Shown here in pieces: positions 9,288-16,247 of a stretch of DNA of 64,000 nucleotides; the first letter of the stretch is position 1, and every line of letters begins with the position of its first letter. The position numbers were made by a program, and so were the translations under genes. The notes under the pieces are model-generated. The model ran no database searches. It was not told where the DNA came from and saw only the letters and a program-made list of their open reading frames with translations. The stretch lies in NCBI RefSeq assembly GCF_003855255.1, contig NZ_CP034072.1, positions 1,603,723 to 1,667,722 on the forward strand. Direction: 5' to 3'. The DNA comes from Mycolicibacterium nivoides (lineage in GTDB: Bacteria > Actinomycetota > Actinomycetes > Mycobacteriales > Mycobacteriaceae).

Positions 9288-10615
9288 GAGGCCGCCTCTC
9301 CTTCACCGGTGGCCAGATAGCGCAGTCCCGACATGCCCGGCAGGAAGAAATACGCACCACCCCGAAGTGTGGTGAAAGCTGGAATCCCCTTGTGTACCTT
9401 ACGTATCGGCCGCTTGGGGACGGTGAAGTCCAGGGTTCCGTCCTGCGTGCCGCAAATGGGGTCGTGCTCGTTGCCCAGCTCGTGGAACGTCTTGTCGTTG
9501 ATCCAGACGTTCTGGGCGAACTCGAACTGGCGCACCAGGTCGGCGCAGATGATGAACGCCGCGATACCCCGGTCCGCTCCGTCGTCGGGTGCGTCGTCCG
9601 GTAGGGCCGGACCGTAGGTGGCGCCGCGCCGGATCATCCGCCGCCGGTTCATGTAGTGCGCGGTGTCGCGGGGGTTGAGCCGGCGCGCGTGCGACCCCAG
9701 GGGGCAGGCGTAGCCGAAGGGGTCCATCTCCTTGTAGTTGAAATCGTTGTTGCGCAGGGGATCCGCGCCGAGCTCGGGATCGTCGTGGTCGGGTGCCAGC
9801 ACCAGGGGAGCGCCGCTGCGCCACCGGCCCATGAACTTCGCCGCCAGTAGTTCCTCGGCTTCCGGCGTATCCGACCGCTGGCGAACGTACTCCCGGAACA
9901 GCGTGACGTGTTCCTCTAGCCGGCGGTAGGCCATATAGCTGCCGTTGCGCGAAAGTACCTCCGGTTGAGGAAGATTCGGTATAGACCCGTCCTCGTCGGG
10001 ATAGCCGAGGATGAATTCGCCGGGCTCGAGCGGGTCGCCCGATCCCGGTGTCGGCTCTTCCCCGGAACCCTTCATCACCGGCTGGGACAACCGGTCGCGG
10101 AATCCGAAGTGATCGTGTGCGTAGTTGAACGGCGGCGTCGCGTTCAGGTCCAGATAGGACAGGCTGCGCACGCCGGCGGTTCTGTCGAGCAGTTTGTCGT
10201 GCTCCTCGATGGAGCGCCGGCACTGCTCTTCGGTGCGTGAGAACAGGATCGCGATCGCATGAAGATCCTCACCGGCAAGACCGCCCAACCAGTGTTCGGG
10301 TGCGGCCTCACCGGTGTCCCCGAGGATCGTGGCACGCTGCGCCATGCCCTCCCGGAACGCGGCCGGGAAGGTCGCCAGCGACTCCTCGCCGACACCGAGT
10401 GCCCGCAGTCCGGTCCAGGTGAACGCCAACGTGACCCAGCGGTCGGATTCGTCCATGGTGGATACCGCCTCGGTGGCCGAGGCCACCTTGTCCAGCAGCT
10501 CGGAGAGCCACGCCCGGCCGCCCTCCGGGGTGTCGAAGGTCAGGAACTCGTAGCGCCCGGTGATGGCCGGGGTGCGAGTCAGCAGGATGTGCTGGATCTC
10601 GTCGAACTCGAGCAC
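9284..10615 (-). CDS. DyP-type peroxidase family protein, divergent
   Basis: A 443-residue protein of the dye-decolourising peroxidase superfamily (heme, dimeric alpha/beta barrel). It keeps the proximal histidine region GSHARRLNPRD (307-317, His309). The distal signature normally reading GxxDG in FGFRDGxSQP is GFRDR here (171-175): the catalytic Asp174 remains but the Gly is Arg. A separate GTQDG sits at 389-393. No Tat or Sec signal is visible, so it is probably cytoplasmic. The frame is open upstream through the preceding gene; I choose GTG 10615, 5 nt after that gene's stop, because the conserved domain begins there. It is flanked by coupled genes on both sides. Confidence 0.85.
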   Translation of the reverse strand: MLEFDEIQHILLTRTPAITGRYEFLTFDTPEGGRAWLSELLDKVASATEAVSTMDESDRWVTLAFTWTGLRALGVGEESLATFPAAFREGMAQRATILGDTGEAAPEHWLGGLAGEDLHAIAILFSRTEEQCRRSIEEHDKLLDRTAGVRSLSYLDLNATPPFNYAHDHFGFRDRLSQPVMKGSGEEPTPGSGDPLEPGEFILGYPDEDGSIPNLPQPEVLSRNGSYMAYRRLEEHVTLFREYVRQRSDTPEAEELLAAKFMGRWRSGAPLVLAPDHDDPELGADPLRNNDFNYKEMDPFGYACPLGSHARRLNPRDTAHYMNRRRMIRRGATYGPALPDDAPDDGADRGIAAFIICADLVRQFEFAQNVWINDKTFHELGNEHDPICGTQDGTLDFTVPKRPIRKVHKGIPAFTTLRGGAYFFLPGMSGLRYLATGEGEAAS

Positions 10616-10620
10616 GGCCG

Positions 10621-11181
10621 CTACTGCATCTGGTCGAGCATGGTGGAGAAGGCGGCCTTGAGCCGCAGTGCTTTCTTGATCTCGTCGGCGGTCACGTACG
10701 GGTACTCGCCGTACTCCAGGAAACTCGGGACCTGGTGGGCCCGGACGAACTCGATGAATGCCTGGGGGTTCTCCTTCCAGTCCTCGGGGAACCCCTCCAG
10801 ATTGGTGAAGACGGTGGTGATGCCGGTGGCACTGAACAATTGCACCGCGTCCTCGGTGTACTTGTCGAAGTCGGTGTCGAAGATGCCCTGATATTGGAAA
10901 TGCAGTCCCGAGCCGACGTCGAAAAGTACCCAACGCAAATAATGCAGCCGCAGCGGCGCCAGCACCTCCGGGCTGGCCGCGATCGCCTCCTCGATCTGTT
11001 TTCCGTATGCCCGCACCGCATCTTCGCGGCCTTCTTTTACCTTCGCGATGATGGAAAAGCCGTGGCAGGCAGGGGTTCTCGGGTAGGTGGGCCCGTACCG
11101 GCCCGGCTCGAGTTCGAAATAGCCTTCGGGCGGGATGGCCATCGCGGCCGGCTTGCTCCAGACAGGTTCGGTGGCAGTCAA
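10621..11181 (-). CDS. Small alpha/beta-barrel-like protein, first gene of DyP operon
   Basis: A 186-residue protein. The segment HGFSIIAKVKEGREDAVRAY, followed by a helix and by LHYLRWVLFD strands, looks like a dimeric alpha/beta (ferredoxin-like) barrel, the same general fold as DyP peroxidases. Family not identified. Start: a TTG at 11181 preceded by AGGGGG at about 8 nt is preferred. A GTG at 11226 would add 15 residues (MLAFRVIRERIGGPK) and is the alternative. The stop TAG lies 5 nt before the peroxidase start, so the two are co-translated. The two-protein arrangement suggests a heme-binding helper or pseudo-subunit for the peroxidase. Confidence 0.65.
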   Translation of the reverse strand: MTATEPVWSKPAAMAIPPEGYFELEPGRYGPTYPRTPACHGFSIIAKVKEGREDAVRAYGKQIEEAIAASPEVLAPLRLHYLRWVLFDVGSGLHFQYQGIFDTDFDKYTEDAVQLFSATGITTVFTNLEGFPEDWKENPQAFIEFVRAHQVPSFLEYGEYPYVTADEIKKALRLKAAFSTMLDQMQ

Positions 11182-11436
11182 TTTGGGGCCCCCTATACGC
11201 TCTCGGATAACGCGGAACGCTAGCACTGTTGCAGGCCCGTGAACGGCGATTGTGTTGACGCGCCATTAAATTTGCCGCGCATTTCTCGGAAAACCTGGAA
11301 AACACGCGTACCGGGCGTATTGTCCGCTGTGTCGGGGCCGTTCGAGGGGTAGGCCGCGACCGTTACCGAGTGACAGTGCGCCAGAGATGGGGCAGCGATG
11401 ACGATCGGAGCGGGCACGAGGATGAAGCCCGATCTG

Positions 11437-12957
11437 TTACGCGTCCTGGGTACCGCCGCGGTCGACGGCAGCGCGAGCGAAGGCGCGAACCTGGTCCTTC
11501 GCGACCTTCCCGTTGCCGGTCAGCGGTAGCCCCTCGGTGAACAGCACCACCCGCGGTCGCTTGAAACCCGCGATCTCTGTCCGGACGTGGTCGACGAGTT
11601 CTTCGGCGGTCGGCCGGAGTCCCGGCACCGGGACGACCACCGCGCACACCGCCTCGCCCCAGTAGTCATCGGGTACCGCGACCACGGCCACCTGGTCCAC
11701 CGCTGGGTGGCCGGACAAAACGTCCTCCACTTCACGGGAGGACACGTTCTCGCCGCCGGTGACGATGATGTCCTTGAGCCGGTCGACGACGAACAACCGA
11801 CCGTCGGGGTCGGTGCGGCCCATGTCCCCGGTGTGCAGCCAACCGTTCTCGGTAGTGACACCGCCGGGCCAGTAGCCGGGCGTCACCTGCGCGCCGCGCA
11901 CCACGATCTCACCGACCTGCCCGGACGGCAGTAGATCCCCGGACGGCGCGGCGATTCCGATCTCGACGTCCCGGTGCGGATAGCCGGCACTGGTGAGCAG
12001 CTCGGGTCGGTCCGCCGCTCCGGCGCGGTGGTCGTCGGGGCCGAGAAACGTGATATTCCCACCGGTTTCGGTCATCCCGTACCCCTGGTGAAAGTCCACG
12101 CCGAGCATCTCGATCGCGCGGCGCAGCAGATCCAGCGGCATCGCGGCCGATCCGTAGGCGATCGCCGTGAGGCTGGGCAGGCCGGTCCCGGTGTGGTCCA
12201 GATGGCCGAGCAGCGAGTGCAGCATGGTCGGCGCCAGCGAACACGAGGTCACTCCGTGCGTGCGGACGAGCTGTGCGAAACCCTCCGGGCGGAACTGTGC
12301 GCACAGGACGACCGTGGCCGCCACCGCATGCTGGACCAGTATGTTGTATCCGGCGATGTGACACATCGGGAACGGCAGCAGGTACACCCCGCCGGGCGGC
12401 ACGGAGCGGCCCTCGACCGAGCCCCAGACCGCCGTAAGAATCGAACGATGGCTGTGCGCAACAGCTTTCGGTACACCGGTGGACCCGCTGGTGAACAGCA
12501 GCCAGGCCGGATCGTCCGGGTTCGTGACGTCAGGGCAGGGGAGATCGGCCGCGGGGGCGGTCCGCCACTGCTCGTCTTCGAACGCGATTGCCTGCTCGAC
12601 GGGAGCCCCGGCGCCGGCCAGGGCCGACAGATAACGCTCGTCGCCGAGCAACAGGGAGGGCGCGGCGGTGACCAACTGCGCGGCCTGCTCGGCCGGGCTG
12701 AGACGCTGGTTGATCAGCGTCAGTACGCGTGCACTGCGCGGCACGGCGTAATACAGCTGGGCGTAGGCGGCGCTGTTGTCGGCGACGACGGCCACCCGGT
12801 CACCAGGAGCGGTCCGGGCGGCCACCCAGCCTGCGACACCGCGGATCTGGCGGTCGAACTCGGCAAAAGTGGCGGTGGTGCCGTCGTCGGTCACCACGGC
12901 CCGGCGCTGAGGCGCACCGGCCGCCGCCGCCGAGATCAACTCATGCAGCAGGGTCAT
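11437..12957 (-). CDS. Fatty-acyl/aryl-CoA synthetase (AMP-binding)
   Basis: A 506-residue ANL-superfamily ligase that activates a carboxylic acid with ATP and joins it to CoA. It has the P-loop LLFTSGSTGVPKAV (about 153-166), the YGMTETGG motif, the ENGWLHTGDMG motif, and the C-terminal LTGNGKVAK carrying the catalytic lysine. The substrate is unknown. It is the second gene of an operon with a TetR repressor (ATGA overlap at 12954-12957) and faces an SDR-P450-SRPBCC operon across a palindromic operator. This suggests that it acts on an acid produced by that oxidation pathway. Confidence 0.9.
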   Translation of the reverse strand: MTLLHELISAAAAGAPQRRAVVTDDGTTATFAEFDRQIRGVAGWVAARTAPGDRVAVVADNSAAYAQLYYAVPRSARVLTLINQRLSPAEQAAQLVTAAPSLLLGDERYLSALAGAGAPVEQAIAFEDEQWRTAPAADLPCPDVTNPDDPAWLLFTSGSTGVPKAVAHSHRSILTAVWGSVEGRSVPPGGVYLLPFPMCHIAGYNILVQHAVAATVVLCAQFRPEGFAQLVRTHGVTSCSLAPTMLHSLLGHLDHTGTGLPSLTAIAYGSAAMPLDLLRRAIEMLGVDFHQGYGMTETGGNITFLGPDDHRAGAADRPELLTSAGYPHRDVEIGIAAPSGDLLPSGQVGEIVVRGAQVTPGYWPGGVTTENGWLHTGDMGRTDPDGRLFVVDRLKDIIVTGGENVSSREVEDVLSGHPAVDQVAVVAVPDDYWGEAVCAVVVPVPGLRPTAEELVDHVRTEIAGFKRPRVVLFTEGLPLTGNGKVAKDQVRAFARAAVDRGGTQDA

Positions 12958-13547
12958 GCCGGGCCACCCGGGGGGAGTTCGAACCGGTCCAGATATCGCC
13001 GCACGAAATCCTGCGCCTGGGTATGGCCGCGGCTGATGCCCAGGCCCTGCTCCAGCACCAGGATGCGCGCCAGGCTCGCCACGATCATCGACATCACCAC
13101 GGGTGGGAATTCGTCGGTGTCGACGCCGTGGGCCTGCAGCGCCGAGGCCATTGCGGACTCCTCAAGGTCGCGGAACCGGTCGGCGTAGCCGGCGATCTCG
13201 CTGCGGATGGCCTTGCGGTGGTTGGCCAGCGCCATGAATTCCATCCACAGCGCCGCACCTTGCGCGCTGTTGAGTTCCCACAGCGCATGCAGCGGGGAGT
13301 CCTCGGCGAAGGCCTCCTGCTGGGTGCTCAGGTTCGTCTCGGCGCCGGCCTGCAGCACCGCCACGAACAGGTCGTCCATGCTGGGGAAGTAGTAGTGCAC
13401 GAGTGCGGGTTTGACCCCGGCCTGCGCGGCGACCCGCCGCGACGTCGCCGCGGCGTACCCCTCTTCGAGCATGACCTGGGCGGTGGCCCGGATCAGCGCC
13501 CGGCGGGTCGTCGAATCGCGTCCGGAAGGCGCCTTTTGCGTACTCAT
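12954..13547 (-). CDS. TetR-family repressor
   Basis: A 197-residue TetR regulator. The N-terminal helix-turn-helix spans about residues 15-60 (TTRRALIRATAQVMLEEGYA, then VKPALVHYYFPS). The C-terminal half is a ligand-binding helical domain. Start at ATG 13547 (MSTQKAPSG) with AAGGG about 5 nt before it; a GTG at 13562 is the alternative. It is first in an operon with the acyl-CoA synthetase. The 20-bp palindrome at 13600-13619, between this gene and the divergent SDR, is its likely operator and could control both arms. Confidence 0.9.
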   Translation of the reverse strand: MSTQKAPSGRDSTTRRALIRATAQVMLEEGYAAATSRRVAAQAGVKPALVHYYFPSMDDLFVAVLQAGAETNLSTQQEAFAEDSPLHALWELNSAQGAALWMEFMALANHRKAIRSEIAGYADRFRDLEESAMASALQAHGVDTDEFPPVVMSMIVASLARILVLEQGLGISRGHTQAQDFVRRYLDRFELPPGGPA

Positions 13548-13599
13548 CGCACCCTTGACCACGCGCGGCAGCGGCTGCTAGACATGGCCTGAGTGTAAT

Positions 13600-13619
13600 T
13601 ATTGGGCGATCGCCCAATA
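13600..13619. promoter_or_regulatory. Perfect 20-bp palindrome, probable TetR operator
   Basis: The sequence TATTGGGCGATCGCCCAATA is a perfect palindrome, centred between the divergent TetR/acyl-CoA synthetase operon and the SDR/P450/SRPBCC operon. It lies 53 bp upstream of the TetR start and 43 bp upstream of the SDR start. Perfect symmetry, length and position fit a homodimeric TetR operator acting on both directions. Confidence 0.75.
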
Positions 13620-13661
13620 TCGGCAGTGTGGCGGCACCTGCCCTGGCGACGAAGGTGGGCA

Positions 13662-14498
13662 ATGACAGGACGGGTCGACGGCAAGGTCGCGCTGATCACC
13701 GGGGCGGCACGCGGGCAGGGACGCAGCCATGCCGTGCGGCTGGCCGCCGAGGGCGCCGACATCATCGCCGTGGACATCTGCGCGACCTTCGACCGGTCCC
13801 CGGCATCGGGTGCGACGGCCGAGGACCTCGCCGAGACCGCCGATCTGGTCAAGAACCTCGGGCGGCGCATCGTCACCGCCGAGGTGGACGTGCGCGATTT
13901 CAGCGCACTCAAGGCAGCGGTCGACAGCGGCGTCGAACAGCTGGGCCGGCTCGACATCATCGCGGCCAACGCGGGTATCGGCACCACCGGGGTGAAGCTG
14001 GACCGGATGGACGAGGACCTCTGGCAGGAGATGATCGACGTCAACCTCAGTGGGGTGTGGAAGACGGTGAAAGCCGGTGTGCCCCATATGCTCGCTGGCC
14101 GACGCGGCGGCTCGATCATCCTGACCAGCTCGGTGGCAGGGTCGAAGGCTTACCCGTTCACGGGGCACTATGTCGCGGCCAAGCACGGCGTGGTCGGCCT
14201 GATGCGCAGCTTCGCGGTCGAACTGGGCCACCATTCGATCCGGGTGAACTCCGTGCACCCGACCCACGTCAACAGCCCGATGTTGATGAACGAGAAGACC
14301 TATCGCATGTTCCGGCCCGATCTGGCGAATCCGGGACCGGACGATCTGGCGCCGATCTGCCAGACCTTCCACATGCTGCCTATCCCGTGGGTCACACCCG
14401 AGGACATCAGCCATGCGGTCCTGTTCCTGGCGTCGGACGAAGCCCGTTACATCACCGGGGTCACGTTGCCCGTCGACGCCGGTAGCTGCTTGAAATGA
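13662..14498 (+). CDS. SDR oxidoreductase, mycofactocin-coupled type
   Basis: A 278-residue SDR with TGAARGQGRSHAVRLAAEGAD (from residue 13), VDIC at 38-41 and a long insertion after it (FDRSPASGATAEDLAETADL). NAG is at 103-105, with catalytic Ser157, Tyr170 and Lys174. The GAARGQGRSHA loop plus insertion is the pattern I associate with SDRs that hold NAD tightly and pass electrons to mycofactocin. It probably oxidises an alcohol made by the downstream P450. GAAGGTGG upstream of the ATG at 13662 sets the start. Its stop overlaps the P450 ATG (ATGA). Confidence 0.88.
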   Translation: MTGRVDGKVALITGAARGQGRSHAVRLAAEGADIIAVDICATFDRSPASGATAEDLAETADLVKNLGRRIVTAEVDVRDFSALKAAVDSGVEQLGRLDIIAANAGIGTTGVKLDRMDEDLWQEMIDVNLSGVWKTVKAGVPHMLAGRRGGSIILTSSVAGSKAYPFTGHYVAAKHGVVGLMRSFAVELGHHSIRVNSVHPTHVNSPMLMNEKTYRMFRPDLANPGPDDLAPICQTFHMLPIPWVTPEDISHAVLFLASDEARYITGVTLPVDAGSCLK

Positions 14499-15679
14499 CC
14501 GTCTACTACGACCCGTACGACGTCGGCATCGTCGCCGATCCGTATCCGGTGTACACCCGCCTGCGCGACGAGGCGCCGATCTACTACAACGAGCGCTACG
14601 ACTTCTGGGCGTTGTCCCGGCACGCCGATGTCGAAAAGGCGTTGTCGGACTGGGAAACCTTCTCCAACAGCCGAAGCGACATCCTCGAACTGGTCAAGTC
14701 CGACTTCGACATGCCGCCCGGCGTGATGATGTTCGAGGACCCGCCCATGCACACCCTGCTGCGCGGACTGATGTCGCGGGTGTTCACCCCGCGGCGCATG
14801 GCCGAGATCGAGGATCAGATCCGGCAGTTCTGTGTGCGCTGTCTGGACCCGCTGGTCGGCTCGGACGGATTCGACATCATCGCCGAACTGGCGTCGATGA
14901 TGCCGATGCGGGTGATCGGAATGCTGCTCGGCATACCGGAATCCGAGCAGATCGGGGTTCGTGACGCCAACGACGCCAATCTGCGCACCAAGCCCGGCGC
15001 GCCGATGAAGGTCGTGCAGGCCGACCGTATCGCCGACGGCCGGATCTACGCCGACTACGTCGAGTGGCGGGCCAACAACCCGTCCGACGACCTGATGACG
15101 GCCCTGCTCAACGTCGAATTCACCGACGAATTCGGAGTCACCCGCAAGCTTGACCGCAAAGAAGTCCTGCACTACACGCAGGTGGTGGCCGGGGCGGGCA
15201 ACGAGACCACCGGCCGGCTCATCGGCTGGCTGGCGAAAGTGCTTGCCGAACACCCCGACCAGCGTCGCGAGGTGGCCGATGATCGCTCACTGCTGACCCG
15301 CGCGGTCGATGAGACACTCCGCTTCGAACCCACCGGCCCGCACGTAGCGCGATGGGTGGCAAGGGATTTCGAGTACGACGGCACAACGGTACCGGCCGGC
15401 AGTGCGGTGCTGCTGCTGTTCGGTGCCGCCAACCGCGACCCGCGTCGCTACCGCAACCCCGATACCTTCGACATTCACCGCGACAACATCAGCCACCTCA
15501 CCTTCGGCAAGGGGCTGCACTACTGTCTGGGCGCCAACCTGGCCCGGCTGGAGGGCCGCGTCGCACTCGATGAGCTGCTCAACCGCTTCCCCGAGTGGGA
15601 GATCGACTACGACAGTGCCCAACTGGCGCCGACCTCGACGGTACGTGGCTGGGAGAAACTGCGCCTTGTGGTGAACTGA
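14495..15679 (+). CDS. Cytochrome P450
   Basis: A 394-residue soluble bacterial P450. The I-helix oxygen-binding motif is AGAGNETT (232-239), ExxR is E273-R276, and the heme loop FGKGLHYCLG (337-346) has the axial ligand Cys344. Acid-alcohol pair position is N-E-T-T, as is common in mycobacterial CYPs. The substrate is not readable. The operon context (mycofactocin-type SDR before it, SRPBCC protein after it, acyl-CoA synthetase in the divergent arm) suggests oxidation of a terpenoid, steroid or lipid side chain to alcohol, aldehyde, acid and then CoA ester. It needs a ferredoxin and reductase from elsewhere; none is in the operon. Confidence 0.95.
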   Translation: MTVYYDPYDVGIVADPYPVYTRLRDEAPIYYNERYDFWALSRHADVEKALSDWETFSNSRSDILELVKSDFDMPPGVMMFEDPPMHTLLRGLMSRVFTPRRMAEIEDQIRQFCVRCLDPLVGSDGFDIIAELASMMPMRVIGMLLGIPESEQIGVRDANDANLRTKPGAPMKVVQADRIADGRIYADYVEWRANNPSDDLMTALLNVEFTDEFGVTRKLDRKEVLHYTQVVAGAGNETTGRLIGWLAKVLAEHPDQRREVADDRSLLTRAVDETLRFEPTGPHVARWVARDFEYDGTTVPAGSAVLLLFGAANRDPRRYRNPDTFDIHRDNISHLTFGKGLHYCLGANLARLEGRVALDELLNRFPEWEIDYDSAQLAPTSTVRGWEKLRLVVN

Positions 15680-15684
15680 GCACC

Positions 15685-16143
15685 GTGAACATCTGGATCG
15701 GACAGGCCCGGCGCCGCGTCGGCGGTGAGGTGCCCGCACCGCCCGAGCAGGTGCGGGCCTTCTACGTCGACCTGGACAACATCTCGCAGGTGCACCCGCT
15801 CGTGCAGTGGGTGCGCAGCACGTCCCGGGTGGACCTGGCCGACGGGTATCGGCAGGACTATCAGGTGCGCGATCGAATACCGTTGGGGCCGTTGGCGCTC
15901 CCGATCACCTACCGGGCCCGGCTCATCGTTCCCGCCGTGGGTCCGGTGACCGCGCAGGCCCGGCAGTTCCCGCAGGTGAGGCTGGACAGCCGGGTGGACT
16001 TCGCGGCCACCGGGACCGGAACCCGGATCACCGAGGAGTTGACCATCGCCGCGCCCAGGCCGTTGCTGGCGATCACCGTGAAGCAGGCGGTTGCTGCCCA
16101 CGCCACGATGCTGGCGGCCATCGGAAAGCTGTTCGCGGCCTGA
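15685..16143 (+). CDS. SRPBCC (START-like) lipid-binding protein
   Basis: A 152-residue protein with the SRPBCC/polyketide-cyclase pattern. It runs GEVPAPPEQVRAFYVDLDNISQVHPLVQWV at the N-terminus, then long beta strands, and a C-terminal helix (LAITVKQAVAAHATMLAAIGKL). The GTG start at 15685 is 5 nt after the P450 stop. Such proteins carry hydrophobic ligands, and here it may bind the P450 substrate or product. It is the last gene of the SDR-P450 operon and is followed by the long inverted repeat at 16158-16233. Confidence 0.8.
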   Translation: MNIWIGQARRRVGGEVPAPPEQVRAFYVDLDNISQVHPLVQWVRSTSRVDLADGYRQDYQVRDRIPLGPLALPITYRARLIVPAVGPVTAQARQFPQVRLDSRVDFAATGTGTRITEELTIAAPRPLLAITVKQAVAAHATMLAAIGKLFAA

Positions 16144-16157
16144 ACTGAGGCCCAACG

Positions 16158-16233
16158 TTTTTCCGCGAGCAGACGCGTATGTACCCGGAAATCGCGGATT
16201 CGGGGTACATACGCGTCTGCTCGCGCGAAAAAA
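16158..16233. repeat. Long perfect inverted repeat between convergent genes
   Basis: Two 23-nt arms (16164-16186 and 16203-16225) are perfect reverse complements. They contain the core GCGAGCAGACGCG and end in GTACCC. The 16-nt centre (GGAAATCGCGGATTCG) is itself nearly palindromic (AATC-GCG-GATT). Outside the arms, a T run on the left and an A run on the right also pair, with one unpaired base, so the folded RNA would be close to 30 bp. It lies between the convergent SRPBCC and FadD genes. Because the T and A runs pair with each other, neither strand shows the normal stem-then-U-tract of an intrinsic terminator. It may be a two-way terminator or a mobile palindromic element. Confidence 0.85.
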
Positions 16234-16247
16234 GGGGGCTCGTCGGG

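Noticed and set aside
11398..11529. Short plus-strand ORF starting ATGACGATCGGAGCG
   Set aside because: It has no good ribosome binding site and runs antisense into the end of the acyl-CoA synthetase gene.
16164..16225. Reading the long inverted repeat as a classic intrinsic terminator
   Set aside because: On both strands the stem is followed by A residues, not U; the T/A runs pair as part of the stem. I kept it as a repeat of unknown role.
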